Origin: JAGWRI01 sp963728785
GTDB lineage: Bacteria > Gemmatimonadota > Gemmatimonadetes > Gemmatimonadales > Gemmatimonadaceae
Direction: 5' to 3'
DNA length: 64,000 nt
Assembly (NCBI GenBank): GCA_963728785.1
Contig: CAVSKV010000002.1
Coordinates: 1,240,001-1,304,000 of the forward strand
In this document: one piece after another, positions 25,360 to 33,989 of the stretch
How the letters are laid out: each line of letters starts with the position of its first letter
Position numbering within the stretch: the first letter of the stretch is position 1
Position numbers and translations under genes: made by a program
Notes under the pieces: model-generated
The model's database searches: none
Told to the model about the DNA's origin: nothing
Seen by the model: the letters and a program-made list of their open reading frames with translations, nothing else

Positions 25360-26607
25360 ATGACGACTACCCGCCTCACGCCCGCCCGAGTTCGATTGGC
25401 CGTCTTCCTCTCCGTGCTCGGGCCCGGGCTGGTCGTCATGCTCGCCGATACAGATGCCGGTAGCGTCATTACCGCCGCCCAGAGTGGGGCCCAATGGGGA
25501 TACCGATTGTTGGCCCTGCAGGTGCTGTTGATCCCGGTTCTCTATATCGTGCAGGAACTCACCGTGCGTCTGGGCTTGCTCACCGGCCACGGTCACGGCG
25601 AACTCATCAAGCAGCACTTCGGCCGCGGCTGGGCCTGGCTGTCCGTCTCCACGTTGCTGGTGTCCTGCCTCGGTGCGCTGATCACCGAAATGAGCGGCAT
25701 CGCGGGCGTAGGAGCGCTCTACGGAATTCCCATCTGGGCCAGCGTGCTGGCTACGCTCGCGTTCCTGCTCACCGTGGTGATTTCCGGGTCGTACCGCTCG
25801 GTGGAACGCGTGGCGGTAGCCATCGGTCTATTTGAATTGGCCTTCGTGTACGTCGCGGTGGTGTCCCACCCTGACCCAGCCGCCGTGGTCCAGGGCCTCA
25901 CCCACATGCCGCTGGCCGACCACGGCTATCTCTATCTGGTGGCGGCCAACATCGGCGCCGTGATCATGCCATGGATGGTCTTCTACCAACAGTCGGCAGT
26001 GGTTGACAAGGGACTGAACCCGGCTCATCTGACGGCTGCGCGCTGGGACACGGCCATCGGTGCGGTGGTCACTCAGATCGTCATGGCGGCTGTTCTCGTC
26101 GCCGTGGCTGCCACCTTCGGGCGCCACGGAGGGAATTCCCGGCTCGACACCGTGCAGCAGCTCTCCCATGCGCTCACGCCGTACCTGGGCGAGAGGAATG
26201 GCCACCTGATATTCGCCCTCGGCATGCTGGGTGCGTCGCTGGTGGCGGCAATCGTCGTGTCGCTCACCGCGGCATGGGGGCTGGGCGAAGTCACCGGGTA
26301 CAAACACTCGCTGGAACATTATCCACGCGAAGCGCCCTGGTTCTACCTGGTGTTCGCGGTGGTACTGGTGGCGAGCGGTCTGCTGGTGAGTTCCGGCATC
26401 AATCTGGTAGACCTCAGCGTCGGCGTAGAAGTGATGAATGCTCTGTTGTTGCCGGTGGTGCTTGGGTTTCTCTACGCCCTGGCGCGGCGTGCTTTGCCCA
26501 GCGGCCACCGGCTGCGGGGCGCCTACGCGGTGATCGTGGCGTTCACCATTGCGCTTACCGCCGGGCTGGGAGTGTGGGGAGGGTTGACCGGCTTTCTGGG
26601 GCACTAG
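25360..26607 (+). CDS. NRAMP-related metal ion transporter, non-canonical site
   Basis: This 415-residue protein has about 11 helices and the overall pattern of the NRAMP/Nramp-related family (GPGLVVMLADTDAGSVITAA in helix 1). The family's metal-binding DPGN in helix 1 is replaced by ADTDAGS. In helix 6, where NRAMP has MPHN, this protein has MPWMVFYQQSA. These changes remove the usual Asp-Asn-Met soft-metal set, as in relatives that move magnesium or other ions. The gene is monocistronic. Its substrate should not be assumed to be Mn or Fe. Confidence 0.75.
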   Translation: MTTTRLTPARVRLAVFLSVLGPGLVVMLADTDAGSVITAAQSGAQWGYRLLALQVLLIPVLYIVQELTVRLGLLTGHGHGELIKQHFGRGWAWLSVSTLLVSCLGALITEMSGIAGVGALYGIPIWASVLATLAFLLTVVISGSYRSVERVAVAIGLFELAFVYVAVVSHPDPAAVVQGLTHMPLADHGYLYLVAANIGAVIMPWMVFYQQSAVVDKGLNPAHLTAARWDTAIGAVVTQIVMAAVLVAVAATFGRHGGNSRLDTVQQLSHALTPYLGERNGHLIFALGMLGASLVAAIVVSLTAAWGLGEVTGYKHSLEHYPREAPWFYLVFAVVLVASGLLVSSGINLVDLSVGVEVMNALLLPVVLGFLYALARRALPSGHRLRGAYAVIVAFTIALTAGLGVWGGLTGFLGH

Positions 26608-26689
26608 CGTGCCTATTCACTTCACGTGGCTACCACTTCACGTTTGATATAGATCGGTAACACGGACCAAAGCGCGCGAGAACCCGTCT

Positions 26690-27079
26690 ATGACCGTCCG
26701 CATCGTTCGCCTCGGCAGTCCTCGCCATGAAGACGAGGGACTCCGCATCGGGACCGTTCGCCGCCCACCGCGCGGAGTGCCGAAAACCGACTTCGCCAAG
26801 CAAGACTGGTATGATGTGTGGTTCCCGACCCTCGCCCCGAGCGCAGAGACGGTGCGACTCGGACAGGAAGCGTCCACGCCGGCGGCCTGGACCAAGTTCG
26901 CGAAGCGGTACAGATCGGAGATGGGATCTCCGGAAGCCAATCACGCCTTGGAACTTCTTGCCGCCCTGTCGCAACTGAGCAATTTCTCCGTCGGCTGTTA
27001 CTGCGAAAACGAAGCGCATTGCCATCGCTCCGTCCTGCGCACCCTGCTGCTCGAGAAGGGCGCCAGAGTCGCCGGCTAG
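26690..27079 (+). CDS. DUF488-family protein
   Basis: This 129-residue protein has the DUF488 signature. It begins with an RIVRLGSPR strand, and ends with VGCYCENEAHCHRSVL, whose Cys/His residues are typical of the family and may form a small metal or nucleotide site. Members are widespread and uncharacterised. It is followed by the DUF5946-like gene, about 100 bp away. Confidence 0.7.
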   Translation: MTVRIVRLGSPRHEDEGLRIGTVRRPPRGVPKTDFAKQDWYDVWFPTLAPSAETVRLGQEASTPAAWTKFAKRYRSEMGSPEANHALELLAALSQLSNFSVGCYCENEAHCHRSVLRTLLLEKGARVAG

Positions 27080-27176
27080 GGCATCGCGGAACGAGAATGC
27101 GCGACTGGGCGAGCGAGCGCGGCCCGGTGATCGTTGCCAGCGAGAACTCGCGCGCCATCTTCGACGGCGGTGATAG

Positions 27177-27659
27177 ATGAAGGAATCGTGCGTCGGCTGC
27201 GGTGCCGTCGTCGAACCGGTCCATGGACCGGTTCATCGATACATGACCTCCGCTCCGGGCTGCTGGGCGCGGTACGGAGAGCTACTCGCAACCCTCGCCG
27301 TCGCACCGATGCTTCAGGTCGCACGCACCATGTGCGTGGACGCCTACGCGGCGCAACATCCGGGCATGTCGAATCCGCAAGCCATTCAGTCCGTGGCGAG
27401 GCACCTGCTCAATCTCCACGATTACCTCGTCCGACATCGCCCTGTGAGCGTGCCTCACGTTATCGGCCACAAGGGGGCGTTTCATTGGCTTCAGCCGCCA
27501 TCCTTCGTGTCCACCCGCACGGTCTTTGACGTGCCGCTCTCAGCGTCGAGCGCCGCCATCACCGAAGCGGCACGTGCGTGGGCCGAGTCCGTTTGGGCGG
27601 CGTGGTCGCCGCACCACGGCCAGGTCGCCGCCTGGTATGGCATGTACGCGGATCCATGA
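27177..27659 (+). CDS. DUF5946-like protein
   Basis: This 160-residue protein starts with a two-Cys motif (CVGCGAVV) and has the HGPVHRYM and APGCWARYGEL pattern that I associate with DUF5946. The central part contains SVARHLLNLHDYLVRH, and the C-terminal part has alternating Trp and Ala. It is probably a soluble, possibly zinc-binding protein. No function is known. It is the last gene before the first ettA-tail repeat. Confidence 0.55.
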   Translation: MKESCVGCGAVVEPVHGPVHRYMTSAPGCWARYGELLATLAVAPMLQVARTMCVDAYAAQHPGMSNPQAIQSVARHLLNLHDYLVRHRPVSVPHVIGHKGAFHWLQPPSFVSTRTVFDVPLSASSAAITEAARAWAESVWAAWSPHHGQVAAWYGMYADP

Positions 27660-27778
27660 GATCGCCTTTCATTCCGCGCTCGGCAACCACGAAAATCGTT
27701 AGGCCGTCCACTGCAGATGCAGAAACCGCGGTGGTTTGGCGGCGCCAAGAAGGCCGCCGCCAGCGCCAGCTCGTAGTT

Positions 27779-27812
27779 CCACTGTCCAACCGTCCAACCG
27801 TCCTACCGACTT
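27779..27812 (+). repeat. Octamer tandem repeat tract
   Basis: About four imperfect 8-bp units of the form ACYGYCYN (for example ACTGTCCA and ACCGTCCT) stand directly at the edge of ettA-tail repeat A. The same unit builds the hairpins at 2717-2815 and 3385-3461, but here no inverted partner is seen. Confidence 0.5.
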
Positions 27813-27899
27813 CTCGTACGTCACCCGGAGCGGTTGATCTACAGCAGGTCCCTTCGGCTTCTTCAAGTCCTCGATATGCGAACCAAATTCCCCCTCGAT
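27801..27899 (-). repeat. ettA-tail repeat, copy A
   Basis: Read on the minus strand it encodes a degraded EttA C-terminus (IEGEFGSHIEDLKKPKG, then VTYEK). It is the most diverged of the seven copies. It carries the first arm type: the sequence beyond the core continues as ...GATGCTCGCGA, as in copies B and C. It lies just downstream of the S9 peptidase stop. Confidence 0.75.
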
Positions 27900-27933
27900 G
27901 CTCGCGATATCAGTGTTACAACGAGCGTGCGCC

Positions 27934-30900
27934 TTACGGCTTGTCCGGTCCCGGGTTCGTCAGTGCGTCCTTCTTGAGGAAGGGCACGCCGTCGGTCATC
28001 CATTCGGGTGCCGGTACGCCCAACAGATAGTGATCGAAGAACTGAAAGAACCGCGTGGTCAGGTCGCGACGGTCCCCGAGCGTGCTCACGTGGTGGCCGG
28101 CGCCCTGATACGCGAGCAGGAACGCGGTCTTCCCGTTGAAGCGAAGCGCGTTGTAGAAGTTCAAGCTCTCGATGAAGCTCACCGTCGGGTCGGCGGTGCC
28201 GTGCATGATGAGGATCGGCTCCGTCACCGCCGGCACGTGGGTCAGCGCCGACTCGTCGTGATAGACGTCGGGCTTCTGCCACGGCGAGAAGCCCCAGCGG
28301 CCTTGATCGTACATGTAGTACTGGTTGCCGTTCTCACCAGAACCGCCGCTGATCACCTGGTAGGACCATCCCCACTCCTGACTGAAGTCGGTGTAAAGGT
28401 CGGTGACGCCGGCGCCCTCGCCCACGGCCGCGAACAGTCGTGACTTCGTGGCGATGTACGCCGCGCCCTCACCGCCGTAGCTATGGCCGTGCAGCCCCAC
28501 GCGCTTCGGGTCCGCGTAGCCCATCGCGATCACTTTGCGAGTGGCGGCCTCCACGCAGTCAAGTTGATCATCGTGTGACGAGCCCGTGTTGTAGTAGACA
28601 TCGGGAATCATCACGATGTATCCGCGGCTCACGGCCTCGATGGCCGGACGTCCCATGCTGACCAGCAGTTCCGGCATGGGATAGCGGTTCAGGAGCTGCG
28701 AGTTCTTCTCGTAGAACGTGACGAGCATCGGCCGCTTCTCGCCCGGCTTGTAATCGTCGGGGAACCAGAGCAGGCCCTGCAGCTTGTGGCCGTAGCGGTC
28801 CGTGAAGTCGAACAAGCTGTCATGCCCCCACCGGTACTCGGCCTGCACCGCGTTGCTGTTGGTGATCCGCGTGGCATTCGCGAGGTCGGAGGCCGACACA
28901 CGGAGATCGGGAGACTCGACGAACGTCTCACGAGAGAACAAGAATCGGTCGGCGTGCGCAGCCCGGGTGAGTATTCCGTACGACGCGGCGTCGTACACAA
29001 GCCGGGTGAGCTTGCCGTCGCTCAGTGTATAGAAGCCGCCCGCCTTGGTTCGGTCTCCGAACGCCGAGAGCGTCACGAGCTTGGACAGATCGTATTCCTG
29101 CCCTGAACGCTCGCGCCGGCCGGCCATGGAGTCGATCGGATCCGGACGCACGAGGCGCAGGATGACTCCGTTCTTCACGCCAAAGCCGCCGGTAATGTCG
29201 CGCGCCGGCCCGCTGCCGTCGAGCGGGAGCGTCCAGAAGTCGTACTTGTCCTCGACGATGACGTTCTTGCCGTCGCTCGTGTACCCGGCCACGCCGAACG
29301 GCGGCTTGGGTCCTGGATGATCGTAGGTCGTATCGACGAAGCTCGGCGCTCCGGCGCCGAGCGCCGTGGACGTACCTGCACCGAGATCGTACGCCTGGAA
29401 CCTAGCGTCCTTCCAGTAGAGGAATTTGCGGCCATCGGGGGAGATGCCGAAGGCCGCGCCCCGGGTGAGTTGGTCCTTGAACATCAGCGTCCGTTCGCCG
29501 GTGGCCAGGTTCACGCGATAGAAGTCGGCCGCCGCGGGTTTCCAGTCGGAGATGTACGGTCGCGCGTCACGGCCCACGCCCCATTGGCCGTCGAGTGAAA
29601 TCTGGAGATCGCGCATCGTCGAATCGCTGAGCCCGACATACTGCGCGCCCGACACGTTGAATGCCTCACGGTACGTGAAATTGCGGTCCTGCTCGGCCCG
29701 CACCATCTGCGCCGACTGGATGTAACGGTCGGCCGTCCGCCAGACGTCGACGTTGGCCGTGGTATCGGAATTCCGCGGCGGAACGGTGTCGGCAGCCGGC
29801 GTCTGAGGCATGGCGCCGAAGAACACCCGTGCGCCGTCCCCACTCCAGGAGAGCGGGGCGCGGTCGCTGATCACCCAGCCTCTGGGGAACCCCGCCGCCG
29901 CCGAATCGAGCGTCGCTGGCACGAGCGTGGCGTTGGCCAGCGCCGCGCGCACGTCGGGCACGACGAGGAGCATGTTGCTGCGTTCACGCATCTTGAGTAC
30001 CGGGACGCCCTTGAGCGCTGCCACGCCGGTGCCCGCGTCGTTCCACGCCATCTGGGCGTAAATCCGCGCGTCATTGTCGAGGGCCTGCGTGCTGCCCGTT
30101 GCGAGATCCATCGCGAACAGGCCGTTGCCGTCGCGCACCGTCGCGTTGACGGTGTACGCCAGCAAATCGCCCGCGCGATTGAACGCGGCGTCGGCGACGC
30201 TCCCAATGAACTGACTGCGGCCGGTCGTCAGATCCGCCAGAATGACGTCGGATCCGTGGCCGGACGGCTCGGCCCCACCGCCGCGGCCTCCGAATCCGCC
30301 GGCCCCACCACCGCGCCCGCCGCGTCCGCCACCCGGCGCGGGGCGGATCTGCAACAGGACGTACTTCGAGTTCTGGGCGAACGTCGCAGACTGCATGTCG
30401 TGCCATGCCTGCGTCTTGCCTGTGGCGAGCTCGCGGATTTCGGTGCGATGAATCGTCGAGTCGCGCTCGCCGGCCCGCCCGCCTGCTGCGCTCGGCCCAC
30501 CGGAAGCCTCCGGGCCCACGGCGGACGCGCCTCGTCCGCCGCGGCCCCCACGTGGCAGCTGGGAGTCCACCTCATAGGCGATCCAGCGCCCATCGGGCGA
30601 GAACACGCCATTCGACGCGTTCGCGATTGTGACGTCCTGCTGCGTGTCGAGATTCAGAATGTGCAGTTCGGGCTTGGTATCGGCCGGCAGGACGTTGGTG
30701 AAGCGATAGACATAGGTCACCCAGCGGCCGTCGCTGGAAATGTGCTCGTTCTCGATGGTGCGCCAGCGCGAGTAGTCGCTGGCGGTGAGTACCTTCTTGG
30801 CTCCAGAATCCGCGCTCGGCGCGCGCGTTTTCGGCGGCGTCGGTGCGCCTGGTGTCTCGGCGAACACGGTTGCGGAAGCGGAGACAATCCCCACCGACAC

Positions 30901-30963
30901 AAGAAATCCAATCAGGACGGTGAGGGCCGAACGGCGGCAGCGCTGGAGGGACGTGGTCGGCAC
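27934..30963 (-). CDS. Secreted prolyl-oligopeptidase-family (S9) peptidase
   Basis: This exported serine peptidase of about 1009 residues has an N-terminal signal segment (ALTVLIGFLVSVGIVSASATVFA). A beta-propeller region of WD40-like strands follows, with Gly/Arg-rich inserts near residues 145 and 210. A C-terminal alpha/beta-hydrolase carries the nucleophile HGHSYGGEGA, the Asp in MHGTADPTVS and the His in GAGHHVST. I use the GTG at 30963, directly before the signal peptide; the frame stays open to 31302 only through an ettA-tail fossil and a methyltransferase fragment. It probably degrades peptides in the periplasm or outside the cell. Confidence 0.8.
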   Translation of the reverse strand: MPTTSLQRCRRSALTVLIGFLVSVGIVSASATVFAETPGAPTPPKTRAPSADSGAKKVLTASDYSRWRTIENEHISSDGRWVTYVYRFTNVLPADTKPELHILNLDTQQDVTIANASNGVFSPDGRWIAYEVDSQLPRGGRGGRGASAVGPEASGGPSAAGGRAGERDSTIHRTEIRELATGKTQAWHDMQSATFAQNSKYVLLQIRPAPGGGRGGRGGGAGGFGGRGGGAEPSGHGSDVILADLTTGRSQFIGSVADAAFNRAGDLLAYTVNATVRDGNGLFAMDLATGSTQALDNDARIYAQMAWNDAGTGVAALKGVPVLKMRERSNMLLVVPDVRAALANATLVPATLDSAAAGFPRGWVISDRAPLSWSGDGARVFFGAMPQTPAADTVPPRNSDTTANVDVWRTADRYIQSAQMVRAEQDRNFTYREAFNVSGAQYVGLSDSTMRDLQISLDGQWGVGRDARPYISDWKPAAADFYRVNLATGERTLMFKDQLTRGAAFGISPDGRKFLYWKDARFQAYDLGAGTSTALGAGAPSFVDTTYDHPGPKPPFGVAGYTSDGKNVIVEDKYDFWTLPLDGSGPARDITGGFGVKNGVILRLVRPDPIDSMAGRRERSGQEYDLSKLVTLSAFGDRTKAGGFYTLSDGKLTRLVYDAASYGILTRAAHADRFLFSRETFVESPDLRVSASDLANATRITNSNAVQAEYRWGHDSLFDFTDRYGHKLQGLLWFPDDYKPGEKRPMLVTFYEKNSQLLNRYPMPELLVSMGRPAIEAVSRGYIVMIPDVYYNTGSSHDDQLDCVEAATRKVIAMGYADPKRVGLHGHSYGGEGAAYIATKSRLFAAVGEGAGVTDLYTDFSQEWGWSYQVISGGSGENGNQYYMYDQGRWGFSPWQKPDVYHDESALTHVPAVTEPILIMHGTADPTVSFIESLNFYNALRFNGKTAFLLAYQGAGHHVSTLGDRRDLTTRFFQFFDHYLLGVPAPEWMTDGVPFLKKDALTNPGPDKP

Positions 30964-31041
30964 GGGGCATCTCTCGAGGATGGTGAAGATCGACAAACTA
31001 CGATGAAGTCGCCAAGGAGGCGATGGGTGGGGGCGCCGGTT

Positions 31042-31122
31042 GTCATCGTCCCGGTGTACTCGCCTGCTCCGGGATGGATGGTCGCGGTACAGCGCTTCGA
31101 AGTCGATGTCTTCGATGTTCAT
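31042..31122 (-). pseudogene. Truncated methyltransferase start (fossil)
   Basis: About 27 codons, beginning MNIEDIDFEALYRDH, match the N-terminus of the intact methyltransferase at 55855-56649 (MSIDDIDFGSVYRDH). The upstream DNA up to the ettA-tail repeat is also similar at both loci. After these codons the similarity ends, and the S9 peptidase gene region begins. The fragment cannot encode a working enzyme. Confidence 0.75.
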
Positions 31123-31190
31123 GGCGATTGCCATTCGCGCGATTTCGCACGGATGGATTGGTACGACCTGCGTATCCGAAAATGGGCTGT

Positions 31191-31340
31191 TACCCCCCAC
31201 CAATCTCCCATACGCCACCCGGTGCGGCTGATCGGCGTCTGGTCCCTTCTGCTTCTTCAAGTCTTCTGTATACGCCTGGAAGTTGCCCTCGATGCTGACC
31301 ACTTCGCGGTGTTGTTCTGGCTAGGCCAATTGGAAGGGCT
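31191..31340 (-). repeat. ettA-tail repeat, copy B
   Basis: The core (31191-31292) encodes IEGNFQAYTEDLKKQKG and a frame-shifted end that has lost the ettA stop codon. The arm (31293-31340) is of the first type, ending in CTAGGCCAATTGGAA, nearly identical to copy C. On its other side (31122-31190) lies DNA shared with the methyltransferase promoter of copy E. Confidence 0.8.
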
Positions 31341-31500
31341 TGGGCTGCATTGACTTATCCTGGCAAGCCTGTCGGGATCGACAGGGGATTCCACGCCCGC
31401 GGCCGGATCCAGGAAGTCATGGGGTTCCCATGATTGACCGAAGGGCTCTGCAATACCGAGTTCCACCTGCGCGACCGAGCATCCGCGTATTGTTCAACCC

Positions 31501-32319
31501 ATGAGCAATCCTGATCGGTCGAATCAGCCCGCGATCGTCACCACGTCGCTCACGCGCCGCTTCGACGAATTGGTTGCCGTGGACCAGCTGGATCTGCAGA
31601 TCGAAGCTGGCGTCATTTTCGGCCTGCTCGGCCCGAACGGCGCCGGCAAGTCGACCACCGTGAGGATGCTTACGACGCTGCTGCCTCCGTCGTCGGGGAG
31701 CGCCCTGGTGGCTGGGCACGACATCGTGCGCGAGGCCGCCGAGGTGCGGCGCCACATCGGGTACGTACCGCAGCTCGTCTCGGCCGACGGCGGACTCACC
31801 GGGTTTGAGAACCTGCGTCTCTCGGCGCGTCTCTACGATGTGCCCCGCCGGGAGCGCGCCGACCGCATCGCCGACGCGCTGAGTTTCATGGGGCTCACCG
31901 AGGCGGCCGGCACGCTGGTCCGAACCTACTCCGGCGGCATGGTCCGGCGGCTCGAGATCGCGCAAGCGCTGCTTCACCGACCGGCGGTGCTCTTCCTCGA
32001 CGAGCCGACGATCGGACTCGACCCGATGGCGCGCCACGCCGTGTGGGAGCGACTGATGGAATCGCGCAAGCGGTTCGCGATGACCGTGCTCATCACGACC
32101 CACGACATGGAGGAGGCCGAACACCTGTGCGATCGGCTCGCGATCATGCACGCCGGCCGCGTGGCGGCCAGCGGAACGGCCGCCGAATTGAAACAGGGCA
32201 TCGGGCCCGCCGCAACCCTCGATGACGTGTTCGGCCATTACGCCGGCGGAGAAATCGCCGAAGGGGGGAACTACCGTGATGCCGTCAGCACCCGTCGCAC
32301 CGCTAGCCGGCTCGGATAA
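31501..32319 (+). CDS. ABC transporter ATP-binding protein (DrrA-like)
   Basis: This 272-residue ATPase has the Walker A motif GPNGAGKST (about residue 44), the signature YSGGMVRRLEIAQAL, Walker B VLFLDEPTIGLD and the switch His in THDMEEAEH. The sequence is of the daunorubicin-resistance (DrrA) class that energises drug, polyketide or lipid export. The permease gene starts 41 bp before its end, so the two form a pair. The C-terminus after TLDDVFGHY is short. Confidence 0.85.
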   Translation: MSNPDRSNQPAIVTTSLTRRFDELVAVDQLDLQIEAGVIFGLLGPNGAGKSTTVRMLTTLLPPSSGSALVAGHDIVREAAEVRRHIGYVPQLVSADGGLTGFENLRLSARLYDVPRRERADRIADALSFMGLTEAAGTLVRTYSGGMVRRLEIAQALLHRPAVLFLDEPTIGLDPMARHAVWERLMESRKRFAMTVLITTHDMEEAEHLCDRLAIMHAGRVAASGTAAELKQGIGPAATLDDVFGHYAGGEIAEGGNYRDAVSTRRTASRLG

Positions 32320-33097
32320 CCGCGGTCTGCCAGCGTTCACGCGCCACTCACTTGCTATTGCGCAGGTGGAGCTGGCGAAGATCATCCGCGATCCCACCGA
32401 ACTGCTCACCCGCGCCATCCAGCCCGCGTTGTGGCTGATTGTGTTCGGGCAGGTGTTCTCGCGCACCCGGGCCATTCCCACTGGAACGCTCAGCTACATC
32501 GATTTCCTGGCTCCGGGCGTGCTCGCACAGAGCGTGTTGTTCAGTGCGATCTTCTACGGCATTGCCGTGATCTGGGAGCGCGACCTCGGCATCGTCCACA
32601 AGCTGCTGGTCAGCCCGGCGTCGCGCGGCGCCCTCGTGCTCGGCAAGGCACTCTCGGCCGGACTGCGGGCGCTGGCGCAGGCGGTGATCATCGTGCTCCT
32701 CACCGCCTTGATGGGCGTCAACCTGCGTTACGACCTGGCGAGTTTGCTGGGTGTGGCGGCTGTGGTCGTGCTTGGGGGCGCGCTTTTCTCGACCTTCTCA
32801 TTCATCATCGCCTGCCTTGTCAAGACGCGCGAACGGTTCATGGGCGTCGGGCAGGTGCTGACCATGCCGCTTTTCTTCGCCAGCAACGCCATCTACCCGC
32901 TGGCTATGATGCCGCCCTGGCTGCGTGCCATCTCGCAGTACAACCCGCTCACGTATCTCGTGAACGCACTCCGTACACTGATGATCCATGGCGGCGAGGG
33001 GAGCACGCCACTGGGCGTTGACTTCCTCGTGCTCATGGTGGTGTTCATCGTGCTCGTGGGCATCGCCGCCCGTCTGTATGAGGGGATCGTTCGGTGA
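32279..33097 (+). CDS. ABC-2 type permease (DrrB-like)
   Basis: This 272-residue membrane protein has six predicted helices and the ABC-2 family signature near its C-terminus (PLFFASNAIYPLAMMPPWL, YNPLTYLVNALR). It should form the export channel for the ATPase encoded just upstream. A purine-rich GGGGGG stretch lies before GTG 32276 / ATG 32279, either of which may start the protein. The cargo is unknown. Confidence 0.85.
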   Translation: MPSAPVAPLAGSDNRGLPAFTRHSLAIAQVELAKIIRDPTELLTRAIQPALWLIVFGQVFSRTRAIPTGTLSYIDFLAPGVLAQSVLFSAIFYGIAVIWERDLGIVHKLLVSPASRGALVLGKALSAGLRALAQAVIIVLLTALMGVNLRYDLASLLGVAAVVVLGGALFSTFSFIIACLVKTRERFMGVGQVLTMPLFFASNAIYPLAMMPPWLRAISQYNPLTYLVNALRTLMIHGGEGSTPLGVDFLVLMVVFIVLVGIAARLYEGIVR

Positions 33098-33139
33098 CCC
33101 TCAGGGCATCTACACCTGGAAGGCTGGGAGGAATGAGCC

Positions 33140-33769
33140 ATGACCGCGAATGCTGCAATGCCCGTGATGACTGCGCTCGACGTCATCTATCAGCGCCGTG
33201 CCGTACGGAGCTATCTGCCAGAAATCGTGGACGAGCCGACCATCCACAAGCTGTTGGACGCCGCCGTGCACGCCCCTACGGCGATGCACGAGGAACCGTG
33301 GGCCTTCGTCGTCGTGCAGGACCGCGCCGTCCTGAAGCGGATCTCCGACCGCGCCAAGGCGACGATGGTGGCCCAGGCCACCGCGCATCGTGACTTGTTG
33401 CGCGCCCCGGGCGCGGCACCCGCCAACCGCCATGTCGCCATGCTCACCGAACCGGCATTCAACATCTTCTATGACGCGGGCACGCTGATCGTGATCTGCG
33501 GCCGGCGATTGGGTGAATTCGTCGTCGCCGATTGCTGGCTGGCCGCCGAGAACCTGATGCTCGCCGCCCGAGGAATTGGACTGGGTAGTTGCTGCATCGG
33601 GTCCGCGCTGCCGGCGCTTCATGCTCCCGATGTCAAACGCGAACTCGGCATCCCCGATGACGTGGATCCGGTTGCGGCTGTGATTCTGGGAGTCCCCCGC
33701 GGTGAGACACCCGCGGTCCCGCGCAAGGGTCCCGCGGTACTCCGTTGGTTGCGAGCCCCGACCGGGTGA
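33140..33769 (+). CDS. Nitroreductase-family FMN oxidoreductase
   Basis: This 209-residue flavoenzyme has the family's N-terminal YQRRAVRSYLPEIVDEPTI pattern, in which Arg and Ser contact FMN, and APTAMHEEPWAFVVV. A later ARGIGLGSCCIG loop also binds the cofactor. It probably uses NAD(P)H to reduce a nitro, quinone or enone compound. A GGGAGG site lies about 10 bases before the ATG. It sits 42 bp after the permease and may share its transcript. Confidence 0.8.
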   Translation: MTANAAMPVMTALDVIYQRRAVRSYLPEIVDEPTIHKLLDAAVHAPTAMHEEPWAFVVVQDRAVLKRISDRAKATMVAQATAHRDLLRAPGAAPANRHVAMLTEPAFNIFYDAGTLIVICGRRLGEFVVADCWLAAENLMLAARGIGLGSCCIGSALPALHAPDVKRELGIPDDVDPVAAVILGVPRGETPAVPRKGPAVLRWLRAPTG

Positions 33770-33989
33770 GGGGATCGCGGCGCCGGGTGGGGCCCTCTAC
33801 GGGAATCTCGCCCCTCGCTGGCATGCGTTCCAACCGTGCAGAAGCCGCAAAGGTGTTTTTCCTCACCCGCGGTCGGCCCTTCCCCGACGGCTCGACAATC
33901 AGCCCCGCCGCAGATTCAATCGTTGGGTCGCCGCGCTCGATCGGCCGCGCGTTTCGTGCGGCCCCGGCCGGCCCCAGGGGTGATTCGGT

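Noticed and set aside
27934..31302. S9 peptidase starting at 31302 inside the ettA-tail repeat
   Set aside because: The extra residues are an ettA fossil plus a methyltransferase fragment joined by chance frame; the signal peptide starts at about 30963.
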